Below are positions 55,324 to 63,657 of a stretch of DNA of 64,000 bases, piece by piece. This DNA is from Streptomyces sp. WZ-12 (GTDB taxonomy: Bacteria > Actinomycetota > Actinomycetes > Streptomycetales > Streptomycetaceae). Position 1 is the stretch's first letter; each line of letters opens with the position of its first letter. The stretch spans positions 2,542,001 to 2,606,000 of the forward strand of contig NZ_CP118574.1 in NCBI RefSeq assembly GCF_028898845.1, in the 5' to 3' direction. The translations under genes were made by a program, and so were the position numbers. Below the pieces are notes generated by a model that was not told the origin of the DNA, did not search any database, and saw only the letters and a program-made list of their open reading frames with translations.

Positions 55324-56199
55324 CTACTTCAGCGCGCCGGCCGTCAGCCCGGCCTGCACCTGCCGCTGGAAGATGACGTAGACGAGCAGCACCGGCAGCA
55401 TCGCGATCATCATGCCGGCCATCAGCCCGCCCCAGTCGCCCTGGTAGCCCTGCTGGAGCGCGAGGTTGGCCAGGCCCTGGGTGAGCACGTACTTGCTCTC
55501 GTCCTGGTTGAGGACCATCGGCAGCAGGTACTGGTTCCACTGCCCCAGGAAGTTGAAGATCCCCACGCTGATCAGGCCCGGCTTGGCCATCGGCAGCATG
55601 ACCTGGAAGAACGTCCGCACGTGCGAGGCGCCGTCGATCATCGCCGCCTCCGCGATGGACGTCGGCAGGGTGCGGAAGAAGGCCGTCATGAAGAAGACCG
55701 TGAACGGCAGCGAGTAGGCGATGTAGACGGCGATCAGGCCCTGGTACGTCGCCAGCAGCGGGACGCCGGGGAAGTCCCGCAGCACGAAGAAGAGCGGGAT
55801 CACCAGCATGAAGACCGGGAAGGACATGCCGGCGACGAAGAGGTAGTAGATGAGGCGGTTGCCGGGGAAGTCGAAGCGGGCCAGGACGTAGCCGGCCATG
55901 GACCCCAGCACCATCGTGCCGATGAGCGAACCGCCCACCACGATCAGGGTGTTGAGGAACATCCGGCCGATGTTCGCCTTCTGCCAGGCGTTGACCCAGT
56001 TCTCGAAGTGCAGCTTGCCCGGCAGCGACCAGGGGGTGGTGAGGATGTCACCGCTGCTCTTGAAGGAGCTCCACAGCACCCACAGCAGTGGCAGGCCCAC
56101 CATCAGCGCCCACACCACGAGGATGCCGTGCGAGAAGACGTTGAGCGTGCCGCCCTCGGCGGTCCGGCGCGCCCGCGCCGGCGTGGTTGAAGTCGTCAT
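55324..56199 (-). CDS. ngcG: Amino-sugar ABC transporter, permease (MalG type)
   Basis: A 291-residue permease with six helices: HGILVVWALMVGLPLLWVLW, MFLNTLIVVGGSLIGTMVLGSMAGYVLARF, LFVAGMSFPVFMLVIPLFFVL, the EAA loop IAEAAMIDGASHVRTFFQVMLP that contacts the ATPase, and a last helix MIAMLPVLLVYVIFQ. ATG 56199 lies 11 nt after the stop of the second permease. No ATPase gene is in the operon, as is normal in Streptomyces, where MsiK serves many sugar importers. Confidence 0.9.
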   Translation of the reverse strand: MTTSTTPARARRTAEGGTLNVFSHGILVVWALMVGLPLLWVLWSSFKSSGDILTTPWSLPGKLHFENWVNAWQKANIGRMFLNTLIVVGGSLIGTMVLGSMAGYVLARFDFPGNRLIYYLFVAGMSFPVFMLVIPLFFVLRDFPGVPLLATYQGLIAVYIAYSLPFTVFFMTAFFRTLPTSIAEAAMIDGASHVRTFFQVMLPMAKPGLISVGIFNFLGQWNQYLLPMVLNQDESKYVLTQGLANLALQQGYQGDWGGLMAGMMIAMLPVLLVYVIFQRQVQAGLTAGALK

Positions 56200-56210
56200 G
56201 CGCCCTGTCC

Positions 56211-57134
56211 CTAGAACTCGATCCGCTCACGGCGCGCGAAGCGCATCGTGAGGGCGGCGAACAGCAGCGTGACGACGAGCATGGCGACGCCCATCGCCGC
56301 CGCGTAGCCGAACTGACTGTCGCGGAAGGCGGTCAGGTAGAGGCGGAGCGGAACGACGTCGGTCGCGCCGTCCGGGCCGCCCATGTTGACGGACATGATC
56401 TGCACCAGCGCGAACGCGTCCATCGCGATGATGCCCATGTAGACCCAGCCGGTCTGCACGGTGTCCCACAGCAGCGGGAGGGTGATCCGGAAGAAGGTGT
56501 GGAAGCGGCTGGCGCCGTCCAACAGCGCGGCCTCGTAGATCTCCCGGGGAATGGACGCCATGGCCGCGGAGAACAGCACGACGTAGAAGCCGACGTTCGC
56601 CCAGACCATCACGACCATGATGCAGGCCAGGGCCAGGCTCCCCTCCCCCAGCCAGGCACTCTGGAAAGAGCCCAAACCCACCGTTCCCAGCAGTGAGTTG
56701 AGCATGCCGTCGTGCGGATCGGGATTGTAGATGTTGAACCAGATCACCGAGATGATGGTGATCGAGATGACCTGCGGGAAGAAGTAGACGAATTTGTAGA
56801 ACCGCGCGCCGCGGACGCCGGTGATGACCGCGCCGCGCCGGGACCGGCCGCCGACGTTCAGCATGAACGCGAAGAACAGCCCCAGTGCCAGCGTCACGAT
56901 GGGCACCAGCACCAACATGACGACGTTGTGTTTGAGCGCGTTCCAGAATTCGTCGCTGTGCAGCAGTTTGGTGTAGTTGGTCAGCCCGACACTCTTGGCG
57001 GTGCCGCGCAGTCCGCTCCATTCCGTGGTGGAAATCTGGAATGCCTGGACGAACGGCGAGATCACGAAGATGCCGTAGAGCAGTAGGGGCAGGGCCAGGA
57101 ACCCCACGATGAATCGGTACTTGCCGTGTCGCAT
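56211..57134 (-). CDS. ngcF: Amino-sugar ABC transporter, permease (MalF type)
   Basis: A 307-residue permease with helices at FIVGFLALPLLLYGIFVISPFVQAF, VVMLVLVPIVTLALGLFFAFML, FFPQVISITIISVIWFNIYN, LACIMVVMVWANVGFYVVLFSAAM and a C-terminal MGVAMLVVTLLFAALTMRF. The ATPase-coupling loop reads IYEAALLDGASRFHTFFRITLP. ATG 57134 follows a short gap to the binding-protein gene (65 nt). Position and partner identify it as NgcF-like. Confidence 0.9.
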   Translation of the reverse strand: MRHGKYRFIVGFLALPLLLYGIFVISPFVQAFQISTTEWSGLRGTAKSVGLTNYTKLLHSDEFWNALKHNVVMLVLVPIVTLALGLFFAFMLNVGGRSRRGAVITGVRGARFYKFVYFFPQVISITIISVIWFNIYNPDPHDGMLNSLLGTVGLGSFQSAWLGEGSLALACIMVVMVWANVGFYVVLFSAAMASIPREIYEAALLDGASRFHTFFRITLPLLWDTVQTGWVYMGIIAMDAFALVQIMSVNMGGPDGATDVVPLRLYLTAFRDSQFGYAAAMGVAMLVVTLLFAALTMRFARRERIEF

Positions 57135-57199
57135 GCGCTCCCCGGCCCTCCCTCGTCAGCGGTGGTGCTTCGGACTTGCGTCCCGGTCGGGAAGCCCGG

Positions 57200-58633
57200 T
57201 CAGGCGGAGCGGTGGAACTTGGTGACGGAATCGTCCTTGGCGATGGCGTCCGCGTACGACTGCGCCTTCTTGATCCAGTCCGCGGCCTTGAGGTCGCCGG
57301 TGAGCAACTGGCTGGTGATACCGCCGAGCTTTTCGTCGGTGAGCTGCGGGTACCACTCCTGGAGCTGGATCATCAGCAGGTTCTGCCCACCCGCCTTGAC
57401 CGCCCTGGCGGCGGAGGCGAGGCCCGGCGAGAGCCGCATTCCGTCGGTCGCGTCGCGGACGGAGGTGAGCGACTTGACCTTGGTGGCGAAATTCTGTGCG
57501 TGCTTCTTGGACAGCATGATGCGCAGCAGTTCCATGCCGCCGACGGGATTCTTGCCGCCCTTGGCGACGATGAACGGCTCGCTGGGCTCGGCGCGCAGCG
57601 TGCCGTGCGGCATCTTGTCGCCGCTGCCGCCGTTGAAGAGCGGGCCGACGGCCATGTCGAAGTCGGCCGGGGTGGTGGGCGCGGCCTCGTTCTCCACCCA
57701 GGAGCCGTTGGGGATGAAGGCGGCCTTGCCGCGGGTCCAGGCGGTCTGCGACTGGATGTGCGTCATGCCCTGACTACCGGCCAGGAAGTAGCCCTTGGCG
57801 GCCAGTTCCTCGTAGTGCCCGATGACCTGCTTGACCGCGTCGTTGGAGGTCCAGGCGCGGGGTTCGAGGTTGTCGATGGCGATCCACTTGTCCAGTCCGC
57901 CGATCTTGGCGATCTGGGCGAACATGTTGAAGTGGACGTAGTAGGGGTAGTGCCCCGGATACGTCCAGGGCGCGATCCCGGCCTTCTTGATCTCGGCGCA
58001 GAGGCTGATCATCTCGTCGAAGGAGGTGGGGTACTGCCAACCCCGGTCCTTCAGCAGCTTGTTGGAATACCAGGTGCCGTACACCGTGAAGGCGTAGTAG
58101 AAGACGTCGAAGGTGTCCTTGTGCTTGCCCTTTTCGATGGTGCTGGGGTAAAGCGTGTCCCGGACCTTCTTCTTCGGGTCGTCCACTGACGGGGCGTCGA
58201 GCAGCGCCGTGAGGTCCTGCAACTGCCCTTGTGCGGACAGCTTGTTCATGTCGAGGTGGTCGGCGCCGGAGTTGTCGATCACGTCGGGCGGATTGCCGCC
58301 GGCGAAGCGCGGCTGGAGTTTGGGGCCGATCTGTTGGGTGCCGGTGTGCTTGACCGTGGTGCCATAGGTCTTGTGGTAGTCCGCCTCGGCGTCCTTGGCG
58401 TACTGATCGCCCAGCCCGCCCTTGAAGATGAACGCCTCCAGCGGTACGCCGTTCTTCACGCCGAGCGGATTGCTGGCGGAGGTGGCGCCCTTGTTCTTGG
58501 TGCCCTCGTCGGAACCGCCGCCGCCTCCGGTGGCGCAGGACGAGAGGGCGCCCATGGCCGGTACCGCGAGAATTCCCAGGGCGGCGGCTCTCTTGACCAG
58601 ATCGCGACGGTTGACTTCAAAGGTGGAGCCCAT
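57200..58633 (-). CDS. ngcE: N-acetylglucosamine / diacetylchitobiose-binding lipoprotein
   Basis: A 477-residue solute-binding protein of the NgcE type. The signal peptide has a twin-arginine motif followed by a lipobox: NRRDLVKRAAALGILAVPAMGALSSCATGG, lipid cysteine near residue 33. The body shows GGNPPDVIDNSGADHLDMNKL, YPTSFDEMISLCAEIKKAGIAPW and AAFIPNGSWVENEA, typical of cluster-1 carbohydrate-binding proteins. NgcEFG imports GlcNAc and chitobiose from chitin breakdown. ATG 58633 has GAGGA 8 nt upstream. A DasR-like box lies at 58823-58838. Confidence 0.92.
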   Translation of the reverse strand: MGSTFEVNRRDLVKRAAALGILAVPAMGALSSCATGGGGGSDEGTKNKGATSASNPLGVKNGVPLEAFIFKGGLGDQYAKDAEADYHKTYGTTVKHTGTQQIGPKLQPRFAGGNPPDVIDNSGADHLDMNKLSAQGQLQDLTALLDAPSVDDPKKKVRDTLYPSTIEKGKHKDTFDVFYYAFTVYGTWYSNKLLKDRGWQYPTSFDEMISLCAEIKKAGIAPWTYPGHYPYYVHFNMFAQIAKIGGLDKWIAIDNLEPRAWTSNDAVKQVIGHYEELAAKGYFLAGSQGMTHIQSQTAWTRGKAAFIPNGSWVENEAAPTTPADFDMAVGPLFNGGSGDKMPHGTLRAEPSEPFIVAKGGKNPVGGMELLRIMLSKKHAQNFATKVKSLTSVRDATDGMRLSPGLASAARAVKAGGQNLLMIQLQEWYPQLTDEKLGGITSQLLTGDLKAADWIKKAQSYADAIAKDDSVTKFHRSA

Positions 58634-58822
58634 GCTCAAGTCCTCGCCTTCTCCGGGACTGAACGCGGTGTACCGGAGCCACCCCGGCACCGCGGGTCAG
58701 TTGAAGCTGAGTCGTGCGGGATGTGCAACCGGGCGAGCTAGGGACAGGCAGGGGAATTCTCCGTTCCCCCGCATTCCCCCCGGATTCCGTGCCGACAGTC
58801 GTACGGCCGGGTTCGGACGCCG

Positions 58823-58838
58823 ATAGGTATAGTCCACT
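58823..58838 (-). promoter_or_regulatory. DasR-responsive element (dre)-like site of ngcEFG
   Basis: On the minus strand the sequence reads AGTGGACTATACCTAT, matching 12 of 16 positions of the DasR consensus AGTGGTCTAGACCACT. It lies 190 nt upstream of ngcE. DasR represses GlcNAc and chitin uptake genes in Streptomyces and is released by glucosamine-6-phosphate, so the gene context fits. Confidence 0.75.
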
Positions 58839-59052
58839 TCCGGCCGAACAGGCAAGATCGGGCACCGAGTTGGCCGGCAGTCTTTCTCTAGTTGAGACCT
58901 CATCGGTATGCGCCTTCGACGCCCCGTCCGGGGGCACCGGCGGGGAAGAGGCGCCGGTGGCGGGAGCCGGGCGCGACACGGTCGCCCCGGCTCCCGCCGC
59001 ACCCTTGACACCCACCCCCGCGCGCACCTTACTTATCTCTGCACTACGCAAC

Positions 59053-59066
59053 TGACAACGATGTCA
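59053..59066. promoter_or_regulatory. LacI-type operator at the GH92 start
   Basis: TGACAACGATGTCA is a 14-bp dyad (TGACA-ACGA-TGTCA) with the central CG of LacI-family operators, one base away from the common actinobacterial TGACAACGTTGTCA. It ends 22 nt before GTG 59088 and covers an in-frame ATG at 59061. Confidence 0.7.
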
Positions 59067-59087
59067 ATCCCGTTGAGAGGGGCTCGC

Positions 59088-62000
59088 GTGCGGCACCGGC
59101 ACAGACACCGGCACAGTCCACCGCGGGGGATCACCCGCACCGCCGCCCTCGTGGCGGCCGCCCTGCTCGCCCTGACCGCGCCGGGCGCGACCGGCCCGGC
59201 GCGGGCCGTGACGCCCCAACCACCGCCGGGCGCGGCGGAGTTCCGCTCCTCCTTCGAGCCCGGCCAGCCGGCACCGGACTGGACCGACACCGTCGAGACC
59301 GGCCCGGACGGCCGCCCGAAGACCTCCGGCGTCACCCCGGAACAGACGCCCGGCGCGCCCGGGATGAACACCGCCACCGGCGCCGGCCCCGCCGACTCCC
59401 CCACCGCGAAAGCGCACGCCGGCTTCACCGGCGGCCACGCCCTGCGCTACGCCGGCACCCACACCGCCGCCGGCCGGGCCTACGCGTACAACAAGCTGTT
59501 CGCGGTCCACCTGCCGGTCACCGCCGCCACCACGCTGTCGTACAAGCTCTTCCCGGAGTTGGCGGAGACCGACCTGGACTACCCCGCCACCCATGTCGCG
59601 GTCGATCTGGCCTTCACCGACGGGACGTACCTGAGCGAGCTGGCCGCGACCGACCAGTACGGGGCGCCGCTGACCCCGCAGGGCCAGGCGGCCGCCAAGA
59701 CGCTCTACGTCAACCAGTGGAACAACCGCGAGTCCCGGATCGGCGCGGTCGCCGCCGGCAAGACCATCGCCCGGATCCTGCTCGGCTACGACGCGCCCCG
59801 GGCGCCGCGCACCGCGCCCGCCTTCCGCGGCTGGCTCGACGACCTCGTGATCGCGCCCAAGGCGCCCGAGAAGCCGCTCGCGCACCTCTCCGACTACGCC
59901 GTCACCACCCGCGGCACCCTCTCCAGCGGCAGCTTCTCGCGCGGCAACACCTTCCCGGCGACCGCGGTCCCCAACGGCTTCACGTTCTGGACGCCGGTGA
60001 CCAACGCCGGCTCCACGGACTGGCTCTACGAGTACGCGCGGAGGAACAACGCCGACAACCTGCCCACCCTCCAGGCGTTCGGCGCCAGTCACGAGCCGAG
60101 CCCCTGGATGGGCGACCGGCAGACCTTCCAGGTGATGCCGTCCACCGCGGCCGGCACCCCGGACGCCTCGCGCACCGGGCGCGCGCTCCCCTTCCACCAC
60201 GAGCGCGAGTCCGCGCGCCCGTACCGGTACGCGGTGACCTTCGACAACGGCCTGCGGGCCGAGATCGCGCCGAGCGACCACGCCGCGATGATGCGGTTCA
60301 CCTTCCCCCGCTCGGACGCCAACCTGCTCTTCGACAACGTCAACGACAAGGGCGGGCTCACCCTGGACGCCCAACACGGCGTCGTCAGCGGCTACTCCGA
60401 CGTCCGCAGCGGGCTGTCGGTCGGCGCCACCCGGCTCTTCGTCTACGGCGTGGTGGACGCGCCGGTCACCGCGAGCGGGCGGCTCACGGGGGGAGGCGGC
60501 AAGGACGTCACCGGCTATCTGAAGCTGCGGCCGGGCGCCGACCGGACCGTGACGCTGCGCCTGGCCACCTCGCTGATCGGCGTCGACCAGGCGAAGGCCA
60601 ACCTCGCCCGGGAGATCCCCGGCGGCACCTCCTTCGCCACCGTCCGGGACCGCGCCCGCGCCCAATGGGACGCCCTCCTGGGCCGCGTCGAGGTGCAGGG
60701 CGCCACCCGGGACCAGTTGACCACCCTCTACTCCAACCTCTACCGGCTCTACCTCTACCCCAACTCCGGCTCCGAGCAGGTCGGTTCGCGGGTCCGCTAC
60801 GCCAGCCCGTTCTCCCCGCCGGCCGGCCCGGACTCCCCCACGCACACCGGCGCGAAGATCGTCGACGGCACGGTGTACGTCAACAACGGCTTCTGGGACA
60901 CCTATCGCACCACCTGGCCCGCCTACTGCCTGCTCACCCCCGGGCGGGCCGGGAAGATGGTCGACGGCTTCGTCCAGCAGTACAAGGACGGCGGCTGGAT
61001 CTCCCGTTGGTCCTCGCCCGGTTACGCGGACCTGATGACCGGCACCAGTTCGGACGTCGCGTTCGCCGACGCCTACGTCAAGGGCGTGGAGTTCGACGCC
61101 GCGGCGGCCTACGACGCGGCCGTGAAGAACGCCACCGTCGCCCCGCCCTCCGCCGGCGTCGGCCGCAAGGGCATGACCACCGCGCCGTTCCTCGGCTACA
61201 CCAGCACCGACACCCGCGAGGGCGCGTCCTGGGCGCTGGAGGGCTACCTCAACGACTTCGGCATCTCCCGGATGGGGCAGGCCCTCTACGCCAAGACCCA
61301 CAACCCCCGCTACAAGGAGGAGTCGGCGTACTTCCTGGGCCGGGCCCAGAACTACGTCCGGCTCTTCGACGACCGCATCGGCTTCTTCCAGGGCCGGGAC
61401 GCCAAGGGTGCCTGGCGGCTGCCCCCGGACCGCTTCGATCCCCGCATCTGGGGCTACGACTACACCGAGACCAACGCCTGGACGTACGCCTTCGCCGCCC
61501 CGCAGGACACCCGTGGGCTGGCCGACCTCTACGGCGGACGGGCCGGCCTGGCCAAGAAGTTGGACGCCTACTTCGGTACCCCGGAGACCGCCGCCAAGCG
61601 GTTCGCCGGCTCCTACGGCGACGTCATCCACGAGATGACCGAGGCCCGCGACGTCCGGATGGGGATGTACGGGCACAGCAACCAGCCCGCGCACCACATC
61701 GCGTACCTCTACGACGCGGCCGGCCAGCCGTACAAGACCCAGGCGAAGGTCCGCGAGGCGCTGTCCCGGCTCTACCTCGGCAGCGAGATCGGCCAGGGGT
61801 ACCCGGGCGACGAGGACAACGGCGAGATGTCCGCGTGGTACGTCTTCAGCACCCTGGGCTTCTACCCGTTGGTGATGGGCCAGGGCGAATACGCGGTGGG
61901 CTCACCGCTGTTCACCAAGGCCGTCGTCCACCTGGAGAACGGCCGCGACCTGGTGATCAACGCGCCCCACAACAGCCCCCGGAACGTCTACGTCCAAGAC

Positions 62001-62516
62001 CTCCGAGTGAACGGCAAACCCTGGAACTCCACCGCCCTCCCCCACGCCCTCCTCGCCCACGGCGCCACCCTCGACTTCACGATGGGCCCCCGCCCGTCCC
62101 CCTGGGCCAACGGCCCGGCGGCGGGGCCCACTTCAATCACGCGGGGCGACCGGGCGCCGTCCCCGCCCCGCGACGTGACGACGCCCTCGGGCCCGCTGTT
62201 CGACGACTCCTCCGCCACCTCCGCGGAGTTCAGCTCCGTGGAACTGCCGGTGGCGGGACCGGTGCGGGCGGTGCAGTACACGCTCACCTCGGCGGACCGG
62301 GCGCGCGCACCGCACGACTGGGTGCTGGAGGGCTCCCAGGACGGCAGGTCCTGGACGGCATTGGACCGCAGGGCCGGCCAGTCCTTCGCCTGGGACCGCC
62401 AGACCCGCCCCTTCACCCTCCGAACCCCGTCCACATACCGCCACTACCGCCTCCGCACCCCCACCCCCGCCACCCTGTCCGAAATCGAACTACTAGCCAA
62501 AGCGCCCCAGTCTTAG
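59088..62516 (+). CDS. Secreted GH92 family alpha-mannosidase with C-terminal discoidin-like domain
   Basis: A 1142-residue exported glycosidase. GTG 59088 is chosen for GAGAGGGG; the signal peptide has a His/Arg-rich start (RHRHRHRH) and a hydrophobic core TRTAALVAAALLALTAPGA. After an N-terminal jelly-roll region (about 50-280) the GH92 domain begins (GNTFPATAVPNGFTFWTPVT). The (alpha/alpha)6 barrel shows NNGFWDTYRTTWPAYCLL, MTGTSSDVAFADAYVKGVEFD and IGQGYPGDEDNGEMSAWYVFSTLGFYPL with catalytic acidic residues. The last 130 residues (VLEGSQDGRSWTALDR, STYRHYRLR) resemble an F5/8-type C carbohydrate-binding domain. GH92 enzymes are Ca-dependent exo-alpha-mannosidases, likely acting on yeast mannan or N-glycans. 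Confidence 0.93.
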   Translation: MRHRHRHRHSPPRGITRTAALVAAALLALTAPGATGPARAVTPQPPPGAAEFRSSFEPGQPAPDWTDTVETGPDGRPKTSGVTPEQTPGAPGMNTATGAGPADSPTAKAHAGFTGGHALRYAGTHTAAGRAYAYNKLFAVHLPVTAATTLSYKLFPELAETDLDYPATHVAVDLAFTDGTYLSELAATDQYGAPLTPQGQAAAKTLYVNQWNNRESRIGAVAAGKTIARILLGYDAPRAPRTAPAFRGWLDDLVIAPKAPEKPLAHLSDYAVTTRGTLSSGSFSRGNTFPATAVPNGFTFWTPVTNAGSTDWLYEYARRNNADNLPTLQAFGASHEPSPWMGDRQTFQVMPSTAAGTPDASRTGRALPFHHERESARPYRYAVTFDNGLRAEIAPSDHAAMMRFTFPRSDANLLFDNVNDKGGLTLDAQHGVVSGYSDVRSGLSVGATRLFVYGVVDAPVTASGRLTGGGGKDVTGYLKLRPGADRTVTLRLATSLIGVDQAKANLAREIPGGTSFATVRDRARAQWDALLGRVEVQGATRDQLTTLYSNLYRLYLYPNSGSEQVGSRVRYASPFSPPAGPDSPTHTGAKIVDGTVYVNNGFWDTYRTTWPAYCLLTPGRAGKMVDGFVQQYKDGGWISRWSSPGYADLMTGTSSDVAFADAYVKGVEFDAAAAYDAAVKNATVAPPSAGVGRKGMTTAPFLGYTSTDTREGASWALEGYLNDFGISRMGQALYAKTHNPRYKEESAYFLGRAQNYVRLFDDRIGFFQGRDAKGAWRLPPDRFDPRIWGYDYTETNAWTYAFAAPQDTRGLADLYGGRAGLAKKLDAYFGTPETAAKRFAGSYGDVIHEMTEARDVRMGMYGHSNQPAHHIAYLYDAAGQPYKTQAKVREALSRLYLGSEIGQGYPGDEDNGEMSAWYVFSTLGFYPLVMGQGEYAVGSPLFTKAVVHLENGRDLVINAPHNSPRNVYVQDLRVNGKPWNSTALPHALLAHGATLDFTMGPRPSPWANGPAAGPTSITRGDRAPSPPRDVTTPSGPLFDDSSATSAEFSSVELPVAGPVRAVQYTLTSADRARAPHDWVLEGSQDGRSWTALDRRAGQSFAWDRQTRPFTLRTPSTYRHYRLRTPTPATLSEIELLAKAPQS

Positions 62517-62571
62517 TCGCCCCCCCGTAAAGGGAAGGTAAAGCACCTATGGGAGAATCCTGGAATGTTCA

Positions 62572-62600
62572 CTTGATGTGCTCCCAAAAGGAACATCAAG
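62572..62600. promoter_or_regulatory. Inverted repeat upstream of FG-GAP gene
   Basis: CTTGATGT (62572-62579) and ACATCAAG (62593-62600) are perfect arms separated by 13 nt, in an AT-richer promoter region 32 nt before the start codon. It may be an operator or an mRNA hairpin. Confidence 0.5.
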
Positions 62601-62631
62601 CGTTTTCAGGAACTTTGGAGAACAACACCAC

Positions 62632-63573
62632 ATGGCACTCAGCTCCTGCCGGAAGGCCGGCCGCACGCTGGCCCGGTTCGCCACCGCGGCCCTGGCCGTG
62701 GCCCTGGTCGGTACCACCGCCGGTACCGCCACCGCCGACGACTTCGGCGCCGCCCGCGCGGCCGCGAAGGGCACCAAGCCGGCCACCTCGCAGCAGGCGC
62801 CCGGCGCCGCGCCGTACCGCTCGACGGCTGTCGGGCAGGCCCCCATATTCCCGCTGTTCACGGTCAACCGCTCCGGTGACCTGTTCGTCTACCAGCCCGA
62901 CTTCCGGGGCGGGTTGGAGGACCGGGAGGTGCTGAGCCGCGGTGAGTGGAAGGACTTCACCGCGGCCACGCAGGTCGACCACGACCAGGACGGCGACAAG
63001 GACGGCGTCTACACCCGGGTCAAGGACGGCAGCCTGCTCTTCGTCAACCAGTACGGCGGGGTCAAGCGGATCGGCGGCGGCTGGAACATCTACGACCGCA
63101 TCATGTCGCCGGGCAACCTCGCCGGCCAGAAGCAGTCCGACATCCTGGCCCGCGACAAGTCGGGCGTCCTGTGGATGTACATGGCGTACGAGGACGGCAC
63201 GCTGACGGGCCGTTACAAGGTCGGCGGCGGCTGGGGCCAGTACACCGACATCGCCGGGGTGGGCGACCTCGACGGCGACGGCTACACGGACATCGTCGCC
63301 AAGGACCGCGCCGGCGTGCTGTGGCTCTACAAGGGCAACGGCCGGGTCGGGGACGGCTTTCAGGACCGCACCCGGATCGGCGGCGGCTGGAACGCCTACG
63401 ACCACCTGGTCTCCGTCGGCGACCTCGACCGCGACGGCCGCAGCGACCTGCTGGCCCGCGACAAGACCGGCGCCCTGTGGCTCTACAAGGGCAACGGCAA
63501 CGGCAAGGACCCGTTCGACCGCCGTGTGAAGATCGGCAACCGGGGCTGGGACCAGTACCGCCTGATGTTCTGA
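62632..63573 (+). CDS. Secreted FG-GAP/VCBS-repeat protein
   Basis: A 313-residue exported protein. The signal peptide (RKAGRTLARFATAALAVALVGTTAGTATA) is followed by at least five beta-propeller-like blades of about 45-50 residues, each with a Ca-binding-type loop (DHDQDGDKDGVY, DLDGDGYTDIVAKD, DLDRDGRSDLLARD) and LWLYKGNG plus GGGWNAYD motifs. No catalytic domain is attached. Such proteins are abundant in Streptomyces secretomes and probably bind polysaccharides or surfaces. ATG 62632 is used; its GGAG lies 12 nt upstream. Confidence 0.88.
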   Translation: MALSSCRKAGRTLARFATAALAVALVGTTAGTATADDFGAARAAAKGTKPATSQQAPGAAPYRSTAVGQAPIFPLFTVNRSGDLFVYQPDFRGGLEDREVLSRGEWKDFTAATQVDHDQDGDKDGVYTRVKDGSLLFVNQYGGVKRIGGGWNIYDRIMSPGNLAGQKQSDILARDKSGVLWMYMAYEDGTLTGRYKVGGGWGQYTDIAGVGDLDGDGYTDIVAKDRAGVLWLYKGNGRVGDGFQDRTRIGGGWNAYDHLVSVGDLDRDGRSDLLARDKTGALWLYKGNGNGKDPFDRRVKIGNRGWDQYRLMF

Positions 63574-63597
63574 GCCGCACCGCTCAGAACGGAGAGC

Positions 63598-63637
63598 ACG
63601 AGGGCCGCACCCCCCTTCCGGGGAGTGCGGCCCTCGT
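63598..63637. terminator. Bidirectional terminator between FG-GAP gene and aconitase
   Basis: ACGAGGGCCGCAC and GTGCGGCCCTCGT form a perfect 13-bp stem with additional inner C/G pairs, between convergent stop codons. Confidence 0.85.
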
Positions 63638-63657
63638 CTACTGCCGTGCCGTACCGC

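Larger units (their letters stand above)
58634..59087. other. 454-bp divergent regulatory region between ngcE and GH92 gene
   Basis: This region holds a DasR-like box (58823-58838) on the ngcE side and a LacI-type dyad (59053-59066) on the mannosidase side. No credible gene was found; short frames lack ribosome sites. Confidence 0.7.

Noticed and set aside
58870..58910. Second possible DasR-like site near TCTCTAGTTGAGACCT
   Set aside because: Only the central TCTAG-like core resembles the consensus; symmetry is poor compared with 58823-58838.
59061..59087. ATG 59061 as the GH92 start
   Set aside because: It lacks a ribosome site and lies inside the LacI-type dyad. GTG 59088 has GAGAGGGG six bases upstream and leads straight into a signal peptide.
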